From positions 22,238,812 to 22,302,811 of the forward strand of contig CM064732.1 in the NCBI GenBank assembly GCA_032717465.1: a stretch of DNA of 64,000 nt. The letters run 5' to 3'. Positions 27,500-40,295 of the stretch are shown here, piece after piece (the stretch's first letter is position 1; each line of letters begins with the position of its first letter). Source of the stretch: Coenobita brevimanus (Eukaryota > Arthropoda > Malacostraca > Decapoda > Coenobitidae). A program made the position numbers and the translations under genes. The notes beneath the pieces were generated by a model. It saw nothing but the letters and a program-made list of their open reading frames with translations, was not told the origin of the DNA and did no database searches.

Positions 27500-28970
27500 A
27501 AAATATGCAGTACCCTGTAAATGTTTGTCCCTATCAGTCCGTGTGATTCGAGTCTATTATTGTGGTAGCAATGTATGAGATTGAGTTCAGTGGTATGATA
27601 GAATTGATAGGGAGGCTTTGTGGACTGTTTTGAGATTGTATGGACTTGATGGTAGTTTGTTAAAAGGAGTGAAAAGTTTAGGTAAATAGTAATGCGTGTG
27701 TAACAGTAATACTGTGAGTGATTGGTTTTCCATGAGAGTGGGGCTGCGGCAGGGATGTGTGATGTCATGATTGTTTAATATTTATATGGATGGTGTTGTA
27801 AGGAAGGTGAATGCAACAGCGTTAGGTGGAGGTATGAGTTTGATGAATGCTGATGGTAGAGAGTGGAATCTGAATCAGCTGATGTTTGTGGATGCTGCTA
27901 CACAGGTGGCTGATTCGAAGGAGAGACTGAGACAGTTGGTAGTGGAGTTTGAAAGGATGTGCTAAAGGAGGAAATTGAGTGTAAATGAAAATAAGAGGAA
28001 AGTGATGAAGTGTATGAGGTTGGTAGATGGTAGGAGGAAAATATAATTTTGAATGGTAAGTTGCTTGAGGAGGTAGAGTGTTGTAAGTATTTAGGGTCAC
28101 ATGTTGCTGTGAACGGAAGAATCGATGTAGAAGTGAAGTTTAGAATGAATTAAGTAGAATAGGTGCTGGGAGGAATGAAAAACATGTTTTAATGTCGTTC
28201 ACTTAGAATGGATGTAAAGAGAAGGCTGCATGAGGGTGTATTGATATCGACTGCATTATATAGGGCTGAAACATGGATTATGGGTGTAACAGAGATGAAA
28301 AGTTTGAATGTAATGGTGATGAGGTGTCTGAGGAGTATGTAAAGAGTGATACGTGTGGATCGAGTGAGAAATGATGAAGTGTGAAGGAGAACTAAAGTTA
28401 TGTAGGAGAAAACTGATCAAGTTGAGCAGAGAGTATTGCGATGGTTTGGACATATGGAGGGAATGGATGAAGAGGGATTTTTTTAAAAAGATAAGTGGAT
28501 CAGATATGAGAGGTTTAAAGCTGAGAGGAAGACCACGAATAGGATGGATGGACAGTATGAAGAGAACGTTAAATGTGAGGGATGAATGTTGAGAAAGGAA
28601 GGGTGGGGTACGTGACACGAATGACTGGAGACAAACTGTCAATGAATAAATGGTGACTCGGCCCTGAGGGGATATCCTCCCGCATTTGGTCTGATCAACT
28701 GATCAGGTCACGTGGGGGTAAGGGGATGGGTCCATTATGATGTGGCAGAGGTAAACCACCTCTGCTGCCAGGCCCTGCTGCGGATATTCCTTATTGCACT
28801 GTGCAGTTGACCCTTGTGTGGTGTGCTGCTATGAGATTGGCGCCTTCTCCCCTTGGGGGTAAGATATGAATAAATATGTGTGTGTGTGTGGATGAGTAAA
28901 TTGGGTGTGTGTTGTCCATTCTCGGATTCCTCCTTTTCTTTGGGGGAAGCAGCCTTGGCAAATAGAATAG
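27500..28970 (+). pseudogene. RTE-type LINE fragment 2 with possible 3' UTR
   Basis: It contains degraded RT motifs: VGLRQGCVMS in broken frame near 27740, LFNIYMDGVVRKVN (27768-27810), and QLMFVDAATQVAD, where a YADD-type box has become FVDA (about 27880). The C-terminal LRWFGHMER-like region and GRPRIGWMDSM follow near 28440-28560. The coding part ends about 28650. Downstream to about 28970 is a probable 3' UTR with the hairpin GCAGAGGT-AAA-CCACCTCTGC (about 28747-28769). Multiple stops. Confidence 0.65.
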
Positions 28971-28980
28971 AATATGTATA

Positions 28981-28983
<3 letters not shown>

Positions 28984-29058
<75 letters not shown>

Positions 29059-29118
29059 TATCTATCTATCTACTGTATAGATAGATAGATAGATAGATAG
29101 ATGAATAGATAGATAGAT
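28984..29118. repeat. (TA)n and (TAGA)n/(TCTA)n microsatellite
   Basis: (TA)n to about 29055, then (TCTA)n followed by (TAGA)n, forming a short palindrome around CTGTATAG. Confidence 0.9.
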
Positions 29119-32314
<3,196 letters not shown>

Positions 32315-32324
32315 CATCTTTATT

Positions 32325-32368
32325 AATCCAAACGTTTCGGAGACACAATCTCCATCATCAGTGGATCT
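32325..32368 (-). ncRNA. Minimal hammerhead-ribozyme-like motif at the Penelope 3' end
   Basis: On the minus strand: helix I strand GATCCA, core CTGATGA (32355-32361), a hairpin GGAGA-TTGTG-TCTCC for helix II, core GAAAC (32334-32338), then GTTTGGATT, whose TGGATT can pair with GATCCA. The expected cleavage triplet would be GUU before UGG. Helix III would be very short, as in the minimal type I hammerheads reported in Penelope-like elements, which are thought to act as dimers. Self-cleavage is not shown. Confidence 0.65.
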
Positions 32369-32556
32369 AAAAGTTTAAAAGACAACAATTATCGATCAAT
32401 GTCAGGAGAAATAAAAAAAAAAAACTGTGTACAAAACATAAACTTATATAAAAAAGAAGAAAAAAAAGAAAACAAAAAAGGGAAGCGATATAACAAGGGG
32501 TAAAGTATAAAAATAGTATGTTTAATCCTTGCAAAATCTGAAGATCAGGACAAAGG

Positions 32557-32890
32557 CAAAGAAAAGCATTAGCATATGAAGGACCCAGTGGTGACCCCAT
32601 CGCCACTCCATCTGAGTAAAAAGTTTTCCATTAAATATAAACAGGGACTGATGGATTGCTATCTCCAACAGGTTGTAAAATGATTTTCTGTCCAAGCCAA
32701 CTGAAGTAAGGGTAGAAATACTGGTGTTATCTGTGATGAGCTGAGTGGTTTCATGCAAGGGAACATTCGTGAAAAGGGATTCTACATCAAAGCTAGCCAG
32801 GGTGACAGGGTGATCAAATCTCAGAGAAGTGACTTCCTTGACAAACTCTGCAGAATTTTGAACCGTATATTTATTTGTACATAGGGAACT
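32557..32890 (-). pseudogene. Penelope RT, N-terminal and central motifs (minus copy)
   Basis: Minus-strand coding includes NKYTVQNSAEFVKEV, the motif-A region ASFDVESLFTNVPLHET, FNGKLFTQM and, in a shifted frame, GSPLGPSYANAF. It then jumps at about 32557 straight into the 3' UTR (GCCTTTGTCCTGATC), so motif C and the endonuclease are deleted. The frameshift near 32610 and the internal deletion make it non-functional. Confidence 0.75.
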
Positions 32891-33895
32891 GATCAGGAGA
32901 ATCATGAACAAACTTGGCTTAATAATTGTCCCATTGATTTTAAACCCATTTTTTACCAAAGGTACATGGACGATATTTTCGTTATATTTAAAAACCCTGC
33001 TGATATTCATAAGTTTATGGATTATATAAACTCCCAGCAATCTAATATAAAATTCACTCATGAAGCTGAAAAAGATAAACGTCTTCCGTTCCTGTACATT
33101 CTAGTTAACAATCACCCCTCTCATTTATCCACAAGTGTTTACCGGAAACCTACTTTCACTGGCCTAGGCACAAACGTTTTCATTTACATCCCGTACAGTT
33201 TTAAGGTCAACAGTATTACAACATTGTTCAACAGAGCGTGCAATTGTTGCTCCTCTTGGCTTACTTTCCACTCGGAAATTTGTTTCTTAAGAACCTATTT
33301 TGCCAATAATAAGTACCCCATCAGTGTTTTCAAGAAACTATTAAGCAGGTTTTTAAAATCAAAGTTTTCCTCAATTAGGCCTGCTCATAATGTAGATAAG
33401 GAGTGTTTGTATATCAAGATCCCATACTTAGGTTCATTAAGTTACGAAATTAGGAAAACACTAAACAAACTTCTCCGTGATTGTTATCCACAGATTAATT
33501 TTAAGATAATTTTAACAAACAAGAACACTATAGGTAGCTTTCTTAAGCATTCATCTTGTCTTCATACTAACCTCCGGTCAAATGTGAATTATTTATTTTC
33601 ATGTTCTAGCTGTCCTGCTAGATACATGAGGTCGACCTCACGTCGGCTTCTTCACCGAATTCTTGAGCACCAAGGTAAATCCACTAGGACTGGAAGGTTC
33701 CTCTCTAAACCCTCTTATTCTTCTTTCAGAGAGCACTCTCACCTTTCTGATCATCCTTTCTCTTCTGCAGATTTTCGGATACTAACCTCATGTCAGTCCT
33801 ACTCTGACCTCATCACTGCCGAATCCATCCTGATTCACAGAATGCAACCCAGTCTCAATAACTCGACTAGCGGTACCCAACTATTCATGCAGTAA
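32891..33895 (+). pseudogene. Penelope RT C-terminal part with GIY-YIG-like endonuclease region (plus copy)
   Basis: The frame is open from 32891 to a stop at 33893-33895, with the first ATG at 32966. It begins upstream of motif C, which is intact (QRYMDDIFVIF, about 32957-32989). It continues through the thumb (VYRKPTFTG) to a C-terminal Cys-containing region YLFSCSSCPARYM. RSTSRRLLHRILEHQG follows, which corresponds to the YVGSTSRRL...EH part of Penelope GIY-YIG endonucleases. Here YMRST replaces YVGST, which would probably damage the endonuclease. The N-terminal RT motifs are missing from this copy. The protein would nick DNA and prime reverse transcription of the element. Confidence 0.8.
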
Positions 33896-34127
33896 CTACT
33901 TTTAACAGGTCAACTCCTACTCTTTTTATTTCATTTTTTAATATATAGGTTTAGCATAGTTAGCCTTTGTCCTGATCTTCAGATTTTGCAAGGATTAAAC
34001 ATACTAGTTTTATACTTTACCCCTTTTATATCGCTTCCCTCTTTTTTTTTTCTTTTTTATGTAAGTTTATGTTTTGCACACAGGTTTTTTTATTTCTCAT
34101 GACATTGATGGCTGATTGCTGTCTTAT

Positions 34128-34135
34128 ATATATAT

Positions 34136-34191
<56 letters not shown>
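34128..34191. repeat. (TA)n microsatellite
   Basis: (TA)n bounding the GC-rich element on its left. Confidence 0.9.
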
Positions 34192-34193
<2 letters not shown>

Positions 34194-34212
34194 AAATACG
34201 TGAAATCCAGCA

Positions 34213-34515
34213 TAATGCCCCCGGAAACTCCCCGACACCCTCACCACGACCCCATCGAGAAGCAGCAGCAGCACAGCGAGACTCAGCGTGACAACAGCAC
34301 AAGCCAGCTCGGGCCGTACGCCCCTATGACGCCCAGCCACCTCACCGTCACCATAGCAGGAATCCTGCACTACCTTCCGGGCCAGGTTCCACCAAATCAG
34401 ATCGGGGTGGAGCTGTCTGTCCAGCTCCTATCAGCGCCCCTCAAGAGTTGGCCTGTAGCCACTCCCACCTTCCTAAGGAGTGTGCCAGTAGCCTCTCTGA
34501 ACGTGTCTTCCCTTT
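34213..34515 (+). CDS. Open frame at the start of the GC-rich insertion, unknown
   Basis: 100 codons from the first ATG of the block (MPPETPRHPHHDPIEKQQQH...). The sequence is Pro-, Gln-, Ser- and His-rich at first, then more regular (SHLTVTIAGILHYLPGQVPP). It ends at a TAG at 34513-34515, where the tandem repeat is already under way. Past that stop the same phase continues as repeats of (Q/R)PVAAP type. No domain recognised. It could be the start of a Gag-like protein or a chance frame in GC-rich DNA. Confidence 0.3.
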
Positions 34516-35140
34516 AGGGACAGCCTGTAGCTGCCCGCCCCTCGTAAAGGAATCGGCACACCACAGACCTGAGAGTAATCAGGAGACGGCCTGTAGTCGT
34601 TCCCGCCTTCATCAGAAGGTGTTCTTCCGGGGAGGGCCGGTAGCCACCCCACACTCCCTCCTGAAGGAGTTGGCCTGTAGCTGCTCCCACCTTCGTCAGA
34701 CGGCCTGTAGCCGCTCCAAAGGTGTTGCCTCCGAGTCGGCCTGTAGCCCCTCCTCACCCCTCCTACAGGAGTCGGCCCGTAGCTGCTCCCACCTTTGTCA
34801 GACGGCTGGTAGCCGCTCCGAAGGCTTTGCCCCCTAGTCAGCCTGTAGCTGCTCTACACCCCTCTGGTAGGAGTCGGCCTGTAGCTGCTCCCCCCTTCGT
34901 CAGATGGCCGGTAACTGCTCTAAAGGTGTTGCCCCCGAGTCAGCCTGTAGCCGCTCCTCACACCAGCAGAAGGAGATGGCCTGTAGTCGCTCCCGCCTTC
35001 GTCAGACGGCCGGTAGCCGCTCCGAAGGTGTTCAGAGGTGGGCTGGTATTGATTCCCCCTCTCAGGCCACAGCCAGTAGCCGGGCCTCGGCGCCTTATGG
35101 TCGAGCCCATGGGAAGCCACGGCCAGTAGCCGGGCCCCAC
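34440..35140. repeat. GC-rich imperfect minisatellite (~65 bp and longer units)
   Basis: Repeated words are GGCCTGTAGC(C/T)GCTCC, CTTCGTCAGA(C/T)GGCC, CCGCTCC(G/A)AAGGTGTT and GCCCCCGAGTC. They occur at intervals of roughly 65-130 bases, about 12 times. In one frame the repeats read as (R/Q)PVAAP plus FVRRPVAAPKV-type units. Unit order varies, suggesting repeated unequal exchange. Confidence 0.8.
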
Positions 35141-35919
35141 AACCGGAAGCAGTCTACAGCAGCCCCGCCGCTGTAGCGTGAGACTAGTATCCTGACCCCC
35201 GATGCAGAGGACGTAGCAGAATACTGGAGAGACCCTATCGCCTTCCCCAGCCTCTGCTCCCTATGCCAGGCCCTGGAGAAGACCCACCTGATGGACCCTG
35301 ATTCAGGTCGGTGCCGCAGCCCTTCCCTGATGGCGCCACTTGGCTCTGGGGGCCGCAGCCCTCGGGAGCTCCAGGCCCTCCCCAGAACGCCTGGGCAGGA
35401 CCTCCCTATGCCCCGACAGTGGAGGACCTCCACCTCCGGCCGAGACCTGAGCCATAGACTCCTGGAATTATTCGGCCCCAGCCCTGAGGGCCACATGCCT
35501 GTTCCCAGCCCAGAAAGCATGGGCCCCTTCGCCACCTGCAGTCCCAGACGAGAGAAGACGCCCCTGTGTGTCGTCCCGTGCCCTCTCGGCACGACCTCTC
35601 CTGGCGGTGCCCCAGTCCCGGCAGAATTGTTGCCAGTGTGTCTCCCCGCTGTCCCCACCATATAGTGACTTATGACGCTGCAACTGCTCCCTGAAGTATA
35701 GTATAACAGTGACGAGGTGATATAGTGCACCCCGAGTACCAGGTCAGGTATTCATGTGAAGTTGGATCACTAAATTAATATACTACGGGAGAGAATAGTA
35801 AATAATAAGTGCAGAATTCAAGTGTTGGTGAACCAGACTCATAGTGTGACGCCCTTCATATTATATCAGTGAAACACTCAAGCCATGGAATTAATATTAG
35901 TAAAATATCCAAATATCCC

Positions 35920-36204
35920 TTGCCATCAGAAAATAGTAAAGCGTACATGCTGTCAATAACCCCCACTTGATATTACTATAAGTATTATGCGACCCCCATT
36001 GCCTTACACCCTCCCTTAGTCAACCTCTTCTCTAGTTTCCCCACGTGCACAGAATCCTTGATTTGTGTTATGATAAATTACCAAAACCTCCTTGCCATCA
36101 GAAAATAATAAGTTGAACTCACTAACAATAATCTCCACTTTATATTACTATAAATACAATTAGACTCCCCCATGAGACCCTTGTCCAACTTCCCCATGTG
36201 CACG
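35920..36204. repeat. Duplicated ~120-bp segment in the AT-rich end of the GC-rich insertion
   Basis: The blocks at about 35920-36050 and 36092-36204 share TTGCCATCAGAAAATA, ATATTACTATAA and TTCCCCA(C/T)GTGCAC in order. This could be a repeated regulatory segment, as in the U3 region of an LTR. Confidence 0.65.
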
Positions 36205-36507
36205 AAGACCCTGGATGATATTAATCCTGTACATTACACCTAGAGTGTTCTTACCAGGGCATATTGAACTAGTATCCAGCGAGATACTGATTATCTAGTT
36301 GTAAAAGTTATAATTGACCAAATACTGTGTTGTACTATCTGCTGTTTGTCTTGTGTCTTACTAAGTAATACACGTGTAAAGGTTATTGCCTGGAGGTTTT
36401 GTGTCCTGCCTCTCACCTACTTGTACTAAGCCCCGGTCTCGAAAGAGGACCCTGCTACACGTTAGGTGTTCTAGGACCGAGGAGTCGGGCCTTAAATACC
36501 TAGCATT

Positions 36508-36510
<3 letters not shown>

Positions 36511-36576
<66 letters not shown>
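36511..36576. repeat. (TA)n microsatellite
   Basis: (TA)n bounding the GC-rich insertion on its right and the LINE-J leader fragment on its left. Confidence 0.9.
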
Positions 36577-36579
<3 letters not shown>

Positions 36580-36815
36580 GGAAGAGGCTGTAGCACGAGC
36601 CGAACAGGGTGGTACTCCCGAGAGGAATGGGAATGCTAGTGATAGGGAGAGCTGCATCTGTTTCACTAGCTACCTAACCATGCCCCTTTGCTGACTTTTT
36701 CAGTGTGACAGTAACATGGAGAGTAGACCAGCATACTCTCCCAAACATTTCCTCTAACTGTCTTATGCACTACACCACATGCGCTTTACATTTCACACAG
36801 TGTATCCCACTACGT
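36577..36815 (+). mobile_element. LINE-J leader fragment (5' end only)
   Basis: Matches the LINE-J leader at 13129-13350: CTGTAGCAC-AG-CGAACAGGG, GTACTCCCGAG, CCCCTTTGCTGA, CTTTTTCAGTGT, GAGAGTAG-CCAGCAT-CTCTCC and CTCTAACT-TCT. It then diverges where the ORF should begin. Retaining only the 5' end is unusual for LINEs, which normally lose it. Confidence 0.7.
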
Positions 36816-37093
36816 TACAGGGGTTAGCGCCAGCAAGGACATGTGGCCAGAAAACCTTGACCCACTACCTAGTGGAGGATTTTTTTTTGGGGGGGGGCGT
36901 AACTGGGGTTCTGCCGGCATAGATCATGGGTCCGGGGCAAGATGGGCTCGAACCTGTGCTAGAGGATACAGGGCATTGCGGTTCCCAGGTTGCCGCTTCC
37001 TCCCAATAGAGAGGCGCCTGAACCTATGAGTAGCACCCCATGAGGCTGCCCTATCAGTGAGTGTATAATGGTGGGACAGTTGCAGTGCCAAGG
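36816..37093. other. Unassigned sequence left of the Tc1-type element
   Basis: No gene recognised. There is a G run near 36889. The stretch next to the Tc1-type insertion continues on its other side, so it may be the 5' end of LINE-Z. Confidence 0.4.
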
Positions 37094-37095
37094 TA

Positions 37096-38524
37096 CAGTA
37101 GCTCCCAAAAGTATCTTTAAAAAAAAGTACTATACATTCTGACACAATGGACGATGTATCTGACACGTGTTGCGTGAAGCGGCAACAAAATTGGTAGACC
37201 TGCATGCTGGGGAGTGGTTGCCATACACCTGTGTGTGACCTGGGATTGTATATACCGTTGTCTTTCTAATGTAATACTAATCACTTTGTCATACGTAGAT
37301 ATATTTGATGTTATAATGATGACAAAGACTAGTTTTAACATAGGCACGGTTACTCTTTCTATGGTTCACCAGTAATGCTTTCACGAGTGCCAACACAAGG
37401 CTATCATCACTCTAGATAAATAGTATACAAGCTTTCCCAGAACTGATATATTTTGAGAAAGTGTTCATGTAACATCTGTGTTTATGACTCGGAGATATAT
37501 GACACCCAGTATAATGTGAACGGCACAAAAATATTAGAGAGACAGGTAGAGGTAAACGAAATGTGAAGACAGTAAATTAACCTGACTGAAACTAATCCCC
37601 TGAGCAGCGTATAAACCCATGTCACTGATACACCAGCCGTATTGTGGAGGTGACATGCGACATTCATTCTTATATTGGACATTATATGTAAGATAAATAC
37701 AAGGTAAGGTTGAACACACTCTGGGGGCTCCTTTTATTCATTTAATAACCACTGTATCCACCGCCTGCATCCAGACCTCTGTTCAATCGACGCGACACCT
37801 ACTATGAAGCTGTGCCATTCACGTAACGAAACACCACAATACCTTCCGAAACCGAGATATCGCCACATTCGGGTAGTATGTATAATGATGTGTAGTTAAA
37901 ATTGTCCTACATGCAGACCCTATAGGCTATTATTAACCTCTGCATTGGTAATCTATTTGTAGTTGTGATAACGAAAGAACTGTGATGGGTATTTTTCTCA
38001 TGCTGTTTAATAATCTGAGTTTCATTTTTATTCAAGGGGGGCTGGGTGACTCAATGGTGGCGTGCGTAACTCAAGACCATGAAGTAGAGAGTTCGTGCTG
38101 AAAGTTTGCGCTCTCATCACCCTATCAGGGCTATATGGACTAATACAGGCCTAGCTCGGAGAATTCATTCCTTCATTTATATTCCAACATGACAACTCAG
38201 CCCATCGCAGTCAGTATTTGAACATGGCAACTCTGCCCGTCGCAGTTACTATGTTTCCCAAGATGCATTTATCACAATATAATGTGTGTAATGGGTTATA
38301 GTCTTTAACACAGAGGTATAAATATTACTGAACTGTCACCATTTACAAGTCGATGGATGTTTGCAGTCATAGTAGCGTTGATGTGTTTATTAGCAGTACC
38401 ACCAACGATACCTAACCATGCGTACCAACCGCACCGAGACGACAAGTGGCCGGGAATAATGTTTCATTCTGTTCGTTTTGTCATTCTTCGCACCACACTT
38501 TAAAGATACTTTTGGGAGCTACTG
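37096..38524. mobile_element. Tc1/mariner-type non-autonomous element
   Basis: The terminal inverted repeat CAGTAGCTCCCAAAAGTATC... (37096 on) matches the complement of ...AAAGATACTTTTGGGAGCTACTG (ending 38524) over about 25 bases. TA lies on each side (37094-37095 and 38525-38526). CAGT termini and a TA duplication define the Tc1/mariner group. The 1.43-kb interior has no transposase-like frame. A weak tRNA-like stretch (GGTGACTCAATGGTGG, about 38045) may be a SINE head inside it. Confidence 0.85.
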
Positions 38525-40295
38525 TACACTTGGAGGGTGTCCCTGCAACTGTCCTTGCAGGGTGCCCTGAGGCCACTACCACAGTCACTGGTAAGCCGGT
38601 GGGCTAGGGGTCCCAGATCCATTCCCTGGACCTGGGACTGTGCATTGAGTGGGGCCTGCGTTATGTCTACCCCCTTTATTATTACCGACTATGCCAAAAT
38701 ATAGAATGAACTTCAAAGCAACCCTGAGGACATTAAATCGCCCGGGGGGATGAGAATGAGTCCATATAATGTGGGAAGTTTGAGGTGAAGAGCAGGGGAA
38801 GTCGCTGAGGCATTCAGTAGGAGGTGGGTGGATGTGGCATGTTTGCAGGAAGTCCTGTACAGGGGTGGATCAGTCAGAAAGATTGTTGGGAATGATTACT
38901 ACTATAAGTTGTTTTGGCAAGGGAGGGAATGATGGATATGGGGATGTGGGTGTGTTGGTTGCAGAGATATGGGTGGAATATGTTATGAATTTTATGAGAG
39001 TAAGCGACAGGATATTAGTAGTGAAAATTTTGTTAGGTGGAATGATGACTGCAATTATATCGGCATATGGTCCACATACAGGCTTGGATGAGGTACAGAA
39101 TGATAGATTTTGGGATGGCCTAATACGTGTAGTAGGTGGTATGGGGGATGATGAGATAGTGGTTTTTGGGAGGGGACTTAAATGGTCATGTTGGTGAAGC
39201 ATAGATGGTTATGAAGGAGTACATGGGGGATGTGCATATGGTATACGAAATGCGGAAGGGGAAAGGATACTCGAGTTTGGGGAGACAATGAACATGATTG
39301 TGTGCAACACAAATTTTAGGAAAAGATAGAGTAGGTTGATTACATACGAGTCTGGGGGTATTACCAGTCAGATAGATTATTTTCTGGTCAGGAGGGCTGA
39401 TAGGAGGTTAGTGAGGGATGTTAAAGTTATAGGAAGCGAGGAGTGTGTGCAGCAGCACAAACTATTGATTTGTGATATGGCGCTTAAAGAACGAGTGATG
39501 AAAAGAGGACTTATGTACCTAGGAGGAAAGTATGGAAGCTGGAAAACCAGGCAGTAAGGGATGCCTTCTATAGCGAGATGAGGAGAGTTGTGGCTGTACA
39601 GGGAGCCGGAGACAGAGGCGTTAATGAACAGTACAGCTCTCACGCTACTGATGTAATATGCGGTTGGACTAGAGACCCACCAAGACATAAAGTAACTTGG
39701 TGGATAAGAGTGTAGAAGCTGCAGTTAAGGAGAAAAGAAGGCTTTTCCGGGAATGGAAGAAGGGTGGTAACAAGGAGGAATACTTGGCTGCCAAGCATAG
39801 GGCTAGAACAGCGGTATACAGGACAAAGTCTGAGTCACACAGACTTTTACTTGATGACCTAAATCATGGGGAAAGGAAAAATATGATGTTCAAGGTGGCA
39901 AATCAGATGAAGAGGGATAATTGGTATATTATAGGTGAGCAGTGTGTGAAGAATGATGAAGGAAGGGTAGTGGTGAACAGTGGGGATATTAAAGATTCAT
40001 GAAGAGAGCATTATAGCCGATTGCTGAATGAGGAATTTGACTGGGACAGCGAAGGTTTGGAGCCAGCAGATCCAGTGTTTGGCCCTTGGCCTTTGATTGA
40101 CACTGCTACTGTGAGTGAGGCAATAGGCAGGATGCAGGTGGATAAGGCAGCAGGTGTGTCTGGGTTGACTGACGAAATGTTGAAGGCCTCAGGAGATATA
40201 GGGGTGAGGTTAGTCACTGACCTGATAAATATGATTATATATGTGTGTGTTGTCCCAGATGATTGGTTGAAGAGTGTAATTGTAAACGTATAAGG

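Larger units (their letters stand above)
32315..34127. mobile_element. Penelope-like element: two opposed partial copies
   Basis: The left part is on the minus strand (RT N-terminal motifs, then 3' UTR, 32890 to 32315). The right part is on the plus strand (RT motif C, endonuclease region and 3' UTR, 32891-34127). The two 3' UTRs are the same sequence facing outward (32379-32557 and 33963-34127 as inverted repeats). Inverted or head-joined partial copies are a known habit of Penelope-like elements. The plus copy ends at (TA)n, before the ribozyme region found on the minus copy. Confidence 0.82.
34192..36510 (+). mobile_element. Unclassified GC-rich insertion bounded by (TA)n
   Basis: A 2.3-kb block starts TGAAATACG and ends CATTACA, with (TA)n hard against both ends. 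The first 1.4 kb is much richer in GC than its surroundings. It carries a protein-like start at 34213 and a tandem repeat. The last 0.9 kb is AT-rich, looks non-coding and could be an LTR-like 3' end (TGTTGTACTATCTGCTG...). TG/CA ends and (TA)n placement resemble the other LTR elements here, but I find no primer site, pol domain or repeated terminus. It may be a gag-plus-LTR deletion derivative or something else. Confidence 0.45.

Noticed and set aside
34900..35730. Long minus-strand frame (211 codons) in the GC-rich block
   Set aside because: High GC gives open frames in several phases on both strands; no domain, and the plus-strand repeat pattern explains it.
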